From Alkalicoccus urumqiensis (lineage in GTDB: Bacteria; Bacillota; Bacilli; Bacillales; Salisediminibacteriaceae): a stretch of 64,000 nt of DNA. The notes beneath the pieces are model-generated. The model had not been told where the DNA came from. It worked only from the letters and a program-made list of their open reading frames with translations, and did no database searches. Shown in pieces: positions 26,031 to 33,873 of this stretch (within the stretch, counting starts at the first letter, position 1; each line of letters starts with the position of its first letter). A program made the position numbers and the translations under genes. The stretch covers positions 62,001 through 126,000 of the forward strand of contig NZ_PVNS01000005.1 of the NCBI RefSeq assembly GCF_002993335.1. The letters run 5' to 3'.

Positions 26031-27857
26031 GTTGACCGCAGCCTCCTGTGTACGGATGTGCTGTGTCAGTTCCGCGGTAATATTGTAGCGCAGGAACGGC
26101 GTAATCAAATAAATATGATCAAAATGTTTCATTGCTGTATCCACGAGCTCCTTTGCCATACGGATGCCTTCTGCTTCACTTGCCTCCCGGTCACCCGAGA
26201 GGGCACGCATCTGCTCACGGACACTGTCTGTCAGCTGAATGCCCGGCACTTCATGGTGCAGAAATTCTGCGTTCCTGCTGCTGACAAGCGGCATGATGCC
26301 GATGTAGACAGGCACAGGCAGATCTTTGACAGCGTCAGCAATTTCTTCGATCCGCTCGCTGCTGTACACCGGCTGACTCATGAAATAATCGGCGCCTGCC
26401 TGTACTTTTTTCTCCAGCCGCTGCACTTCCCGGTCCAGCCGGCGGGCATTGGCATTAAACGCCGCGCCGACGGTAAAGTTCGTTTTCGCTCCGAGGTCCT
26501 TCCCGGAAAAAGACTGGCCTTCGTTCAACTGCTTAATGAGCCGGACAAGGTCCATGGAGGACATATCGTATACCGACGTGGCTCCTGGAAAGTCGCCTAC
26601 TTTGGCAGGGTCTCCGGTAATCGCGAGAATATCGCGGACGCCGAGCTCATGCAGTCCGAGCAGATGGGACTGCAGCCCGATGATGTTCCGGTCGCGGCAG
26701 GCTACGTGAAGAAGCGGCCTGCTGCCGGCATCTTTAATCTTGGTGCCAAGCGCCAGGTTATCGATCCGGGAGCTCGCCAGAGAGTTGTCTGCAAGCGTTA
26801 CGGCTGTGGCCCCTGCCTCTGTGAGTGCCCGGGCCCCTTCCATAAAGGCCGGCACACCGGACAGTGCTTTCGGTGGGTCCAGCTCCACGATGACCGACGT
26901 CTGTTCCCGGCTCGTTTCTGTAAGCTTCACCGGTTCGCGGTCTCCGGACACTTCCTCTTTAACCGCTGTCCGGTTTCTACGGACCTGTTTTTCCTGCGGT
27001 GGCGTCAGCCGTCCCCGGATGATCGCCTGCCGGATCTCCTGAATATGCTCCGGTGTCGTCCCGCAGCATCCTCCGATTAATACCGCTCCTTCTTCCACGA
27101 GCGCCTGCGTCATATCGCCAAAATATGTCGGGTTCGACTGGTAGGAAAAACGTCCGTCGCGGACGTTCGGCAGACTGGCATTCGGATAAACGCTGATTCC
27201 GGCAGTGGACAGAAGATCGGTTTCCTCAAGTGACTGCAGCATATGATACGGCCCCATGCGGCAGTTTACTCCTGCTACGTCCGCTCCGAGAGCTTCGAGT
27301 TCTTTCAGTGCTGCTTCGATCGGCATGCCTGTATGAAGGACGCCGATATCACCGAGTGTTGCCTGTGCGATGATGGCACGATCCGTATGTTCTCTAAGAT
27401 AGGAAAGAATCTGCTTGAGCTCGTCGAAATCGTAGAACGTTTCGAGGATAAACCCGTCCACATCCGTCTGAAGGAGAACGTCCGCCTGCTCTTTCAAGGC
27501 GTCCATCCTGTCTTCCAGCGGTGTTTTCTCCTGATGCATTGTGGCCACACCGCCGATGGTCGCTGCCGTGTAGGCACTGCCGGCGCGTCGGGCGACAGCG
27601 GCACCGGCCTCATTTATTTCTTTGACACAGTCGCCGAGCTGATAGCGGTCCAGCTTAATGGCGTTCGCTGCATATGTGTTTGTCTGAATAATATCTGCAC
27701 CTGCAGCAATATATTTCTCATGTATGGACTGAATCTGGTCCGGATCCGAGAGGTTCAGCTCCTCAAAGCAGCCGCGGAGTCCGCGCTGATAGAGAAGTGT
27801 TCCCATCGCTCCGTCACCGACGGTCAGCCCCTGTCTCAGTTTTTCTTTCAGGTTCAT
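26019..27857 (-). CDS. yitJ: Bifunctional homocysteine S-methyltransferase / methylenetetrahydrofolate reductase (YitJ-like)
   Basis: 612 residues. N-terminal homocysteine methyltransferase domain (about 1-290) with GDGAMGTLL, GVNCRMGPY and the zinc site GGCCGTTPEHI; C-terminal MetF-like TIM barrel (about 315-600) with VELDPPKA, ILAITGDPAK, AGADYFMSQPVY and GIMPLVS. The reductase makes methyl-THF from methylene-THF and feeds MetH. Overlaps the metC stop by 4 bases (ATGA). Same organisation as Bacillus YitJ. Third gene of the S-box operon. Confidence 0.95.
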   Translation of the reverse strand: MNLKEKLRQGLTVGDGAMGTLLYQRGLRGCFEELNLSDPDQIQSIHEKYIAAGADIIQTNTYAANAIKLDRYQLGDCVKEINEAGAAVARRAGSAYTAATIGGVATMHQEKTPLEDRMDALKEQADVLLQTDVDGFILETFYDFDELKQILSYLREHTDRAIIAQATLGDIGVLHTGMPIEAALKELEALGADVAGVNCRMGPYHMLQSLEETDLLSTAGISVYPNASLPNVRDGRFSYQSNPTYFGDMTQALVEEGAVLIGGCCGTTPEHIQEIRQAIIRGRLTPPQEKQVRRNRTAVKEEVSGDREPVKLTETSREQTSVIVELDPPKALSGVPAFMEGARALTEAGATAVTLADNSLASSRIDNLALGTKIKDAGSRPLLHVACRDRNIIGLQSHLLGLHELGVRDILAITGDPAKVGDFPGATSVYDMSSMDLVRLIKQLNEGQSFSGKDLGAKTNFTVGAAFNANARRLDREVQRLEKKVQAGADYFMSQPVYSSERIEEIADAVKDLPVPVYIGIMPLVSSRNAEFLHHEVPGIQLTDSVREQMRALSGDREASEAEGIRMAKELVDTAMKHFDHIYLITPFLRYNITAELTQHIRTQEAAVNAAR

Positions 27858-29020
27858 TCCACACCCTCCCCGGCACGGATTTTCTCAAACGCCTGCGTTA
27901 AATCAGCAATCAGATCATCCGTGTTCTCCAGGCCGACAGACAGGCGCAGCAGTCCGTCCGTAATGCCTCGTTCTGCCCGCTCCTCATCATCCATCGCCGC
28001 GTGGGACATCGTCGGTGGGTAGGAGAGAATCGATTCCACGGCACCGAGACTGACAGCGAAAACGGGCAGTTCCACCGCCTGTACAACGCTTCGTACGGCT
28101 TCCTTGTTCTCCAGCTCAAAGGACAGGACGGCTCCCGCTCCTTCTGCCTGAGCTTCATTAATATCGTGACCCGGGTGCTCAGGCAGTCCGGGATAGTAGA
28201 CCTTTTTCACTTCCGGACGTGTTTTCAGCCAGTCGGCGAGTATGGCTGCAGCATTGGAAGAAACCGTCATTCTCGTATGAAGTGTCTTCAGTCCGCGCAT
28301 AATAAGCCAGGAATCCTGCGGGCCGAGAATCGCACCGAAACAGTTCTGCAGAAAGCCGATTTCGGCTGCGAGCTCCTCGTCTTTTACAACGACCAGTCCT
28401 GCGACGACATCACTGTGACCGCCGATGAATTTCGTGGCACTGTGAACAACGATATCCACACCAAGATCAAGCGGACGCTGCAGTACCGGCGTTAAGAATG
28501 TGTTATCCAGCGCCGTCAGGCAGTTATGCTCTTCTGCTATTGCGACAATTTCCTTAATCGGCGTTACTTTCATCGTCGGGTTGGACGGCGTTTCCATATA
28601 AATCATTTTCGTATTCGGTTTTATCGCAGCACGCACGGCCTGCGGGTCGGTCATATCGACAAACGTGTGGTCGATTCCCTGCCGGTGGAGCACTTTTGTG
28701 GTTAGACGGAACGTGCCGCCGTACACATCATCGGTAATTACCAGGTGATCCCCTTTGGAGAGAAGCATGACGGTCGTTGAAATTGCAGCCATGCCGGAAG
28801 CAAAGGCAAAACCATGTGTTCCGTTTTCCAGGTCGGCGATAATGTCCTCGAGCGCCTCCCGCGTCGGGTTGCCGCCCCGGGCGTAGTCATACCGGCCGAA
28901 ATCATCGATATCCGGCTGGTCAAATGTCGAGGCATGCTGAATCGGTACGCTCACCGCTCCATTTGCCGGATCGGTTTTATGCTTGGAATGAAGTAGTGAC
29001 GTCTGTTTGGAAAATGTCAT
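27854..29020 (-). CDS. metC: Cystathionine beta-lyase MetC
   Basis: PLP enzyme of 388 residues, Cys/Met metabolism family, converting cystathionine to homocysteine, pyruvate and ammonia. Key blocks: YDYARGGNPTR, FASGMAAIST, TALDNTFLTP and the PLP lysine in HSATKFIGGHSDV (about 200). It starts 3 bases after metI, and the stop overlaps the yitJ-like start. Paired with MetI as in the B. subtilis metIC operon. Family members also include gamma-lyases, so exact specificity rests partly on context. Confidence 0.93.
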   Translation of the reverse strand: MTFSKQTSLLHSKHKTDPANGAVSVPIQHASTFDQPDIDDFGRYDYARGGNPTREALEDIIADLENGTHGFAFASGMAAISTTVMLLSKGDHLVITDDVYGGTFRLTTKVLHRQGIDHTFVDMTDPQAVRAAIKPNTKMIYMETPSNPTMKVTPIKEIVAIAEEHNCLTALDNTFLTPVLQRPLDLGVDIVVHSATKFIGGHSDVVAGLVVVKDEELAAEIGFLQNCFGAILGPQDSWLIMRGLKTLHTRMTVSSNAAAILADWLKTRPEVKKVYYPGLPEHPGHDINEAQAEGAGAVLSFELENKEAVRSVVQAVELPVFAVSLGAVESILSYPPTMSHAAMDDEERAERGITDGLLRLSVGLENTDDLIADLTQAFEKIRAGEGVE

Positions 29021-29023
29021 GAA

Positions 29024-30145
29024 TTAAGCCTTCCTTTCTGTAAGTGCACGGCTGAATGCCTGTTCCAGGTCATTGATCAAGTCGTCTGCGGATTCGATGC
29101 CGACAGAAAAGCGGAGTAGCCGGTTATCCACACCGATCGCCATACGTACATCCTCCGGAACATCTGCGTGCGTCTGCGTAGCCGGGTACGTCATCAGGCT
29201 TTCCACGCCGCCGAGGCTCTCTGCAAACGAGACAACTTCGAGTCCCTGCAGAAGCGGGTTGACGAGCCGCTCATCTTCGACGCGGAACGAGAGCATTCCG
29301 CCCCTCCCTGGATAAAGAACCTCTGTGCAGAGCTCCTGCTTTTCCAGATAGGCTGCAACTTTCTGCGCGTTTTCCTGGTGTTTATCCATGCGGAGCTGAA
29401 GTGTTTTCATACCGCGGATGACGAGCCATGAATCCAGCGGAGAAAGCACCGCACCGATGCTGTTATGGTAATAGAAGAGATTTTCGCCGATTTTCTCATC
29501 AGCCGCAACAATCAGTCCGGCGATGACATCATTATGGCCGGAAATATATTTGGAGGCACTGTGAATAACGATGTCCGCACCGGATTCGATCGGACGCTGT
29601 ACAACCGGTGTATAAAAGGTGTTATCGACAATAAGAAGCAGGTTAAACTCTTCGGCAAGAGAGGCGAAGGCATCCAGGTCGGCTTCCTGCATGAGTGGAT
29701 TCGTCGGCGTCTCAATAAACAGCGCTTTCGTCTTGTCACTTATCAGGGAACGAAAACTGTCCGGGTCCACGGCTTCCCCGTATTGAAACGACAGCCCCCA
29801 CCGGCGCCATCCTTCTTCAAATAATCGATACGTGCCGCCGTAAAGGTCACTCGTTGCCAGAATCTCATCTCCCTGTTCAAAGAGTGACATGACGACCTGA
29901 ATCGCTGCCATGCCGGACGAACAGGCAAGCCCGCGGGCTCCCCCCTCCAGGCCGGCAATTGTCTCTTCCAGAATCGCCCGCGTCGGGTTTCCGGTACGGG
30001 AATAGTCGTAGCCGGTGGACTGTCCGATCCCTTCGTGACGGTAGGCGGTTGAAAAATGCACAGGAGCATTGACGGCTCCCGTCACATGATCTTTTCTGTT
30101 TCCTGCCTGTACAAGTGTTGTTTCCAGCGAGTGCTGTCGCTTCAT
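29024..30145 (-). CDS. metI: Cystathionine gamma-synthase / O-acetylhomoserine thiolyase MetI
   Basis: PLP enzyme of 373 residues joining an activated homoserine ester with cysteine (or sulfide). Blocks YDYSRTGNPTR, CSSGMAAIQVV, LIVDNTFYTP and PLP lysine in HSASKYISGHNDV (about 197) are intact. First gene of the operon; the S-box leader ends about 45 bases before the start. Order metI-metC is as in Bacillus. Confidence 0.93.
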   Translation of the reverse strand: MKRQHSLETTLVQAGNRKDHVTGAVNAPVHFSTAYRHEGIGQSTGYDYSRTGNPTRAILEETIAGLEGGARGLACSSGMAAIQVVMSLFEQGDEILATSDLYGGTYRLFEEGWRRWGLSFQYGEAVDPDSFRSLISDKTKALFIETPTNPLMQEADLDAFASLAEEFNLLLIVDNTFYTPVVQRPIESGADIVIHSASKYISGHNDVIAGLIVAADEKIGENLFYYHNSIGAVLSPLDSWLVIRGMKTLQLRMDKHQENAQKVAAYLEKQELCTEVLYPGRGGMLSFRVEDERLVNPLLQGLEVVSFAESLGGVESLMTYPATQTHADVPEDVRMAIGVDNRLLRFSVGIESADDLINDLEQAFSRALTERKA

Positions 30146-30189
30146 GCTGATTCTCTCCTTTATAGTCCATTTCTTATCGATCTCTGCAG

Positions 30190-30229
30190 AAAAAAGCCGG
30201 ATAAAAGAAAAACTTCTTCTCTACCCGGA
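30190..30229 (-). terminator. S-box expression-platform terminator
   Basis: Minus strand CCGGGTA / TATCCGG stem with a T-rich loop followed by CTTTTTT. An alternative pairing AAGAAGA / TCTTCTT just upstream could form the antiterminator. Confidence 0.8.
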
Positions 30230-30263
30230 GGTTAAAAGAAGAAGATACATTACTATCTGTCTT

Positions 30264-30356
30264 CTTATCTCGCAGGAGACCTGCAGGAATTAGCACCTTG
30301 CCATCGGCTGGTTGCTGAAACATCATCGGGCCTGTCCCTCCGTTTCTCTCGATAAG
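30264..30356 (-). promoter_or_regulatory. SAM-I (S-box) riboswitch
   Basis: On the minus strand: CTTATCGAGAG, GGAGGGACAGGCCCGATGA, CAGCAACC, GGCAAGGTGCTAATTCC and closing GAGATAAG, all hallmark S-box segments. It turns off the four-gene methionine operon when S-adenosylmethionine is abundant. Confidence 0.96.
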
Positions 30357-30396
30357 AATGTCGTCAGAAATATTTTTTTATTGTGTCTAATTGTAC

Positions 30397-30425
30397 ATTT
30401 TAACGGAAAGATGTGCGATGTGCAA
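30397..30425 (-). promoter_or_regulatory. Sigma-A promoter of the methionine operon
   Basis: TTGCAC (30420-30425) and TAAAAT (30397-30402) on the minus strand, spacer 17. About 40 bases before the S-box aptamer. Confidence 0.7.
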
Positions 30426-30522
30426 TCCTTATAAGGAAGAAAAAAGCGCGGTACATCAGTCTTTTTCCTATTAGATGGAAAGAAAACGCTATCAATATTC
30501 ATACTTTTTCACAATTCACTGT

Positions 30523-30547
30523 GTTTAGAATTCTGCTGAGGTGGTAA
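30523..30547 (+). promoter_or_regulatory. Sigma-B-like promoter of the MPQTG protein gene
   Basis: GTTTAG (30523-30528), 13 bases, TGGTAA (30542-30547); sigma-B consensus is GTTTAA, 12-15 bases, GGGWAW. It would give a leader of about 80 bases. Confidence 0.4.
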
Positions 30548-30565
30548 ATACCTTATACAGGCGTT

Positions 30566-30603
30566 GGACAATGTCTTTACATAGGTTGTAAAAACATTGT
30601 TCC
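30566..30603 (+). other. Hairpin in the leader of the MPQTG protein gene
   Basis: GGACAATGT pairs with ACATTGTTCC with one bulged base; followed by the palindrome CAAAATTTTG (30606-30615). About 35 bases before the start codon; role unknown. Confidence 0.35.
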
Positions 30604-30637
30604 GTCAAAATTTTGTAGAAAAAGGGAGAGATTTGTT

Positions 30638-31456
30638 ATGAAGAAGATTCATGTGCTCATGTACGCGATGATTGCTCTGCTTATGTTCGGTCTTGTTGGA
30701 ACACCGGCATTTGCAGACGATCACAGCGGCGACAACGCGATGGTCCGTGTCCTCCATGCTTCTCCGGATGCGCCGGAAGTGGACGTCTATGTCAATGGTG
30801 ACGCAGCAGTGGAAGGTGCCGCTTTTAAAGACATCACGGATTACCTCGAACTGCCTGCAGGAGATCACGATGTAGCAATCTTCCCGGCCGGTGAAGGCGG
30901 CGAAGGCGACCCGGTACTTGAAGAAACAGTTACAGTAGAAGGCGGCATGCATTATACAGTAGCTGCGACAAACACACTGGACAGCCTGACACTGGAAGCT
31001 TTTGCAGATGATAACTCTGTTACGGAAGGCATGACAAAGGTCCGCGTCGGTCACATGTCTCCTGGTGCTCCAGCAGTTGATGTAGGCCTTGTCGGCGGCG
31101 ATTCCCTTTTTGAAGGCGCTGAATTCTTCGCAGTAACAGATTATATGGAACTTGACCCTGCTTCTTACGATCTTGAGATCCGCGCTGCTGGTACGGAAGA
31201 TGCTGTACTGGATCTCTCCGGCACACAGCTTGACGCAGACATGGTTTACTCTGTCTACGCCGTAGGTGCTGACGCAGAAAGCCTTGAAGTAGTTGTTGTA
31301 GCAGACCAGGCAGGCGATATGCCTTCTGAAATGCCTCAGACTGGTATGGGCGGTGCTTCCCAGTCCGGTAACGGCCTGCTTCCGATCGCATTGACTGTTC
31401 TTGCTGGTGGTCTGGTTGCAGCACTCTTTCTCCGCCGCCGCACTGCGGAACAGTAA
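30638..31456 (+). CDS. Sortase-anchored surface protein with two DUF4397 domains
   Basis: 272 residues: signal peptide (about 1-26, ending AFA), two DUF4397 beta domains (about 32-120, beginning VRVLHASPDAPEVDVYVNG; and about 127-220, beginning VRVGHMSPGAPAVDV), then a sorting signal MPQTG at about 231-235, a hydrophobic helix, and RRRTAEQ. MPQTG is a conservative variant of LPXTG. A class F sortase gene overlaps its end and is the likely anchoring enzyme. AGGGAGAG precedes the ATG. The biological role of DUF4397 is not known. Confidence 0.92.
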   Translation: MKKIHVLMYAMIALLMFGLVGTPAFADDHSGDNAMVRVLHASPDAPEVDVYVNGDAAVEGAAFKDITDYLELPAGDHDVAIFPAGEGGEGDPVLEETVTVEGGMHYTVAATNTLDSLTLEAFADDNSVTEGMTKVRVGHMSPGAPAVDVGLVGGDSLFEGAEFFAVTDYMELDPASYDLEIRAAGTEDAVLDLSGTQLDADMVYSVYAVGADAESLEVVVVADQAGDMPSEMPQTGMGGASQSGNGLLPIALTVLAGGLVAALFLRRRTAEQ

Positions 31457-32174
31457 AAAGCTTCTTTTCTTCCTGAGTATTCTTCTCCTATCCGCCTGCA
31501 GCACTACTCCGGATGAGTCGTCCCCCGCCTCTCCGGAGAACGCTGCAGAAACGACAGGTATAAATGAAGAAGAAAGCACCTTGGAAGAAACAGCCCTTGA
31601 AACAGAAGTGGAATCGACAGAAAACAGCACGGAGCCGGAAGCAGCTGCACAGACGGAGACAGAGGCTGAGACAACCCCTGTTACACAGGCAGAGCCAATT
31701 GAGCCTGTACTGGGCGGAAGTGCCGGCGGCATCATTCCTGTAACACTGTCGATTCCTGCTATTGATGTGGAAGGACCCGTACTGCCTGTAGGATTGGAGG
31801 AAGATGGTGCGATGGAAGTACCCGAAACCGGTGACGACATCGGCTGGTTTGAGCGCGGTGTAAAACCCGGAGCTCAGGGAAATGCAGTACTTGCCGGTCA
31901 TGTTGATGATTTAACCGGCCCCGCCATTTTCTTCGATCTGGAAAAGCTGGAGGCAGGAGATGAAATTACTGTCACCAGTGCAGACGGGGAATCGTTAACA
32001 TTCGTCGTGACACACAAAGAAGCGTATCCATATCAGGATGCGCCAATCGATGAAGTGTTTGGTGCCACGTCCTCCCGCCGGTTGAACCTGATTACATGTA
32101 CAGGTGAATTCGACCGGGACGCCGGCACGCACCGTGAACGACTCGTCGTTTTTACAGAGCTGAAGCAGGAATAG
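31416..32174 (+). CDS. Class F sortase, lipoprotein-type
   Basis: About 252 residues. N-terminal signal ends in a lipobox (LLLSAC, Cys near residue 28), an acidic Glu/Thr-rich spacer (about 35-95), then a compact class F barrel with VLAGHVDDL (catalytic His), LNLITCTGEFDRDAGTH (catalytic Cys) and RERLVVF (Arg). It overlaps the substrate gene by about 40 bases in another frame, so translation is probably coupled. The start is uncertain: no ATG exists, and TTG 31416 follows a weak GGTGGT; TTG 31401 and GTG 31407/31410 are alternatives. Confidence 0.85.
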   Translation: MQHSFSAAALRNSKKLLFFLSILLLSACSTTPDESSPASPENAAETTGINEEESTLEETALETEVESTENSTEPEAAAQTETEAETTPVTQAEPIEPVLGGSAGGIIPVTLSIPAIDVEGPVLPVGLEEDGAMEVPETGDDIGWFERGVKPGAQGNAVLAGHVDDLTGPAIFFDLEKLEAGDEITVTSADGESLTFVVTHKEAYPYQDAPIDEVFGATSSRRLNLITCTGEFDRDAGTHRERLVVFTELKQE

Positions 32175-32210
32175 AATAAGTCTTATCCATGTGCTGCAGA
32201 AGCAGCATAG

Positions 32211-32248
32211 AGAAGAGCCCACGGGAAGTATTTCCCGTGAGCTCTTTT
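32211..32248 (+). terminator. Intrinsic terminator of the sortase pair
   Basis: AAGAGC and ACGGGAA pair with TTTCCCGT and GCTCTT, followed by TTGATT. Confidence 0.8.
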
Positions 32249-32280
32249 GATTGGACAAGTCATCCACTTCTTCCTAAAAG

Positions 32281-32319
32281 AAAAGCGCTCTGCCTTCTCA
32301 GCGAAGGCAGAGCGCTTTT
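32281..32319. terminator. Strong symmetric hairpin, bidirectional terminator
   Basis: Perfect 16-bp arms (AAAAGCGCTCTGCCTT and complement) with a 7-base loop. It follows the sortase terminator by 30 bases and would also stop minus-strand transcripts. Confidence 0.75.
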
Positions 32320-32336
32320 CCATACAGTCACACAAA

Positions 32337-32562
32337 GGAACCACGGTATAAGGGACTCAACCTTTCTTTCCTTTCCTGCTTCCCGATGTCCTTCCCTGCC
32401 GTTTATGTCGGCGTGCATTTGGAACGGATCTGGAAAGAGTCATGTACTTCCGGCTGCTACAGGCGCCAGGTATTAATAGAAATACTGGAACGTCACTGTA
32501 ATGCATCATGCACGTTACCTTACGCGGAAATACGAAGGCTGAGCCTCTTATCTCGTGGTTCT
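32337..32562. repeat. 226-bp unit with 28-bp imperfect terminal inverted repeats
   Basis: Left arm 32337-32364 (GGAACCACGGTATAAGGGAC...) matches the reverse complement of right arm 32535-32562 (AGAACCACGAGATAAGAGGC...) at 22 of 28 positions. The interior has no gene but has further small hairpins (for example CCAGGTATT / AATACTGG near 32465). It could be a MITE-like element or a long-stem RNA. No clear target duplication is visible. Confidence 0.5.
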
Positions 32563-32654
32563 TACTTATAGTATACCCCGTCTGCAGCAGTTCAAACCAC
32601 AAAATTTATTTTTTTGTAGAATAGTCTCCGGCCTGGTCTGCCCCGCAGAAGGTA

Positions 32655-32684
32655 GACAAAACCCGCTGCCAAAAACAGCGGGTT
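32655..32684 (-). terminator. Intrinsic terminator of the renalase-like gene
   Basis: Minus strand AACCCGCTG / CAGCGGGTT with a 7-base loop, then TTGTC. Confidence 0.8.
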
Positions 32685-32689
32685 CATGC

Positions 32690-33652
32690 TTACTTCGTTT
32701 TCTCCAGAAGTGCCCTTGCAGCAGAAATGCCGGAAAGTACAGCACTTTCCACTCTCGTTTTCCCGCTGGTATCGTCTTCACGTAAAAAGCTGTCGCCTGC
32801 TAAATAAATCGGATAGTCCGGCAGCTGCATGTACGGCTTCGGATGCGTATGCGCCGCCTGGGCAAAGCGCCAGCGCTTCAGCTGTGTAGTTTTCACATCC
32901 TGCTTTAACAAAGGCCGGACCAGCTCCATCACCCGGCTGAGCACATCGTCATCTTCGTGTTCATAATGACTTCTGCTCCATTCGGGCGTCATGTGCACGG
33001 TGACAACCGGGGTGCTGGAAATCCCCTTCTGGTCGTTCGCGGCGATCTTATCAATGCCTTCCGGAAGTCCGGAATCCTGCAGGCCGTGCGGACCGAACCG
33101 CTGCGGCTCCTCAAGCTCAATGAGTGCCACGATACATGGGTCGAATGTAAAAGCAGCCAGTGCCGCTGTCGTTTCCGGCGGAAGCTCCAGTGCGGACTGT
33201 TCGAGAAGTGCCAGGGTCTGCGGCACCGGCGGCGTCGCAATTACTGCGTCTGCAACATACAACTCCCCGTCTTCCGAAGCGAGAAATACTTTTTCTCCGT
33301 CTGTCTCCAGACGGATAATCCGTTCACGGAGAATGACATCCAGTTCTTCCGCTGCATGCTTGATCAGCTGATTCATGCCGAATGGACTCATATACCTCGG
33401 ATGCTCTTCACCGAACCATACCGAAGCAATGCCCTCCCGGATCCATGTGTCCACGTAACGCTGCATTTCCGGACGGCGGACCGTGAAAAACTGCGCGCCG
33501 TGGTCTGCCTTCCCTTCGCCGATCCTCCGGGTGGCAAGCCGTCCGCCGACGCTTTTCCCTTTTTCAATTATAAAAGGGCGGTGCCCCTCTGCTTTTAAAA
33601 TACGGGCTGCAAATACGCCCGATGCTCCGCCTCCGATAACTGCAATATCCAT
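32690..33652 (-). CDS. FAD-dependent oxidoreductase, renalase-like
   Basis: 320 residues. N-terminal dinucleotide motif IAVIGGGASGVFAARIL, the flavin-contact GGRLATRR, the DHGAQFFT segment typical of renalase-like amine oxidases, and a C-terminal YLAGDSF FAD motif. Bacterial renalases oxidise isomeric dihydro-NAD(P) forms; that activity is inference. The start ATG 33652 has AAAGGA 8 bases upstream; another ATG three codons earlier sits on the site. It has its own terminator and lies beside the poly-gamma-glutamate operon without a link. Confidence 0.88.
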   Translation of the reverse strand: MDIAVIGGGASGVFAARILKAEGHRPFIIEKGKSVGGRLATRRIGEGKADHGAQFFTVRRPEMQRYVDTWIREGIASVWFGEEHPRYMSPFGMNQLIKHAAEELDVILRERIIRLETDGEKVFLASEDGELYVADAVIATPPVPQTLALLEQSALELPPETTAALAAFTFDPCIVALIELEEPQRFGPHGLQDSGLPEGIDKIAANDQKGISSTPVVTVHMTPEWSRSHYEHEDDDVLSRVMELVRPLLKQDVKTTQLKRWRFAQAAHTHPKPYMQLPDYPIYLAGDSFLREDDTSGKTRVESAVLSGISAARALLEKTK

Positions 33653-33808
33653 ATGAACCATCCTTTCCTTACTTTCCGTCCCTCTTCTTTCTATACCCTA
33701 ATCCCTGACGTGTACTACGGAAGAACGCTCAAAAATCATTGAATTTCATACCTTTACGTTATCCCTTTCTGGACAGAGGACGAATTTTCCTTTTTTAATG
33801 TGCCATAA

Positions 33809-33856
33809 AAGAAAAGCTGTTCCGGAAGCAGGGCACCTGCTATCCCGGAACAGCTC
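33809..33856 (-). terminator. Intrinsic terminator of the pgs operon
   Basis: Minus strand AGCTGTTCCGG / CCGGAACAGCT with a 19-base loop, then TTTTCTTTT. Confidence 0.85.
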
Positions 33857-33873
33857 ATTTCTTCCACCGCTCA

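Larger units (their letters stand above)
32175..32689. other. Gene-free region of about 515 bp
   Basis: Holds three terminator-type hairpins and an inverted-repeat-bounded unit (32337-32562). No open frame with a ribosome site or recognisable product is supported. Confidence 0.6.

Noticed and set aside
25926-27080. 384-codon plus-strand frame opposite the yitJ-like gene
   Set aside because: Cys/His-rich shadow frame opposite a gene with intact methyltransferase and reductase motifs.
30605-31840. 411-codon minus-strand frame across the surface protein and sortase genes
   Set aside because: It lies opposite two genes with clear domains, signal sequences and motifs; the product is Ser- and Cys-rich low-complexity sequence.
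32357-32602. 81-codon minus-strand frame in the 32175-32689 gap
   Set aside because: No ribosome site, no domain, and it spans the inverted-repeat unit.
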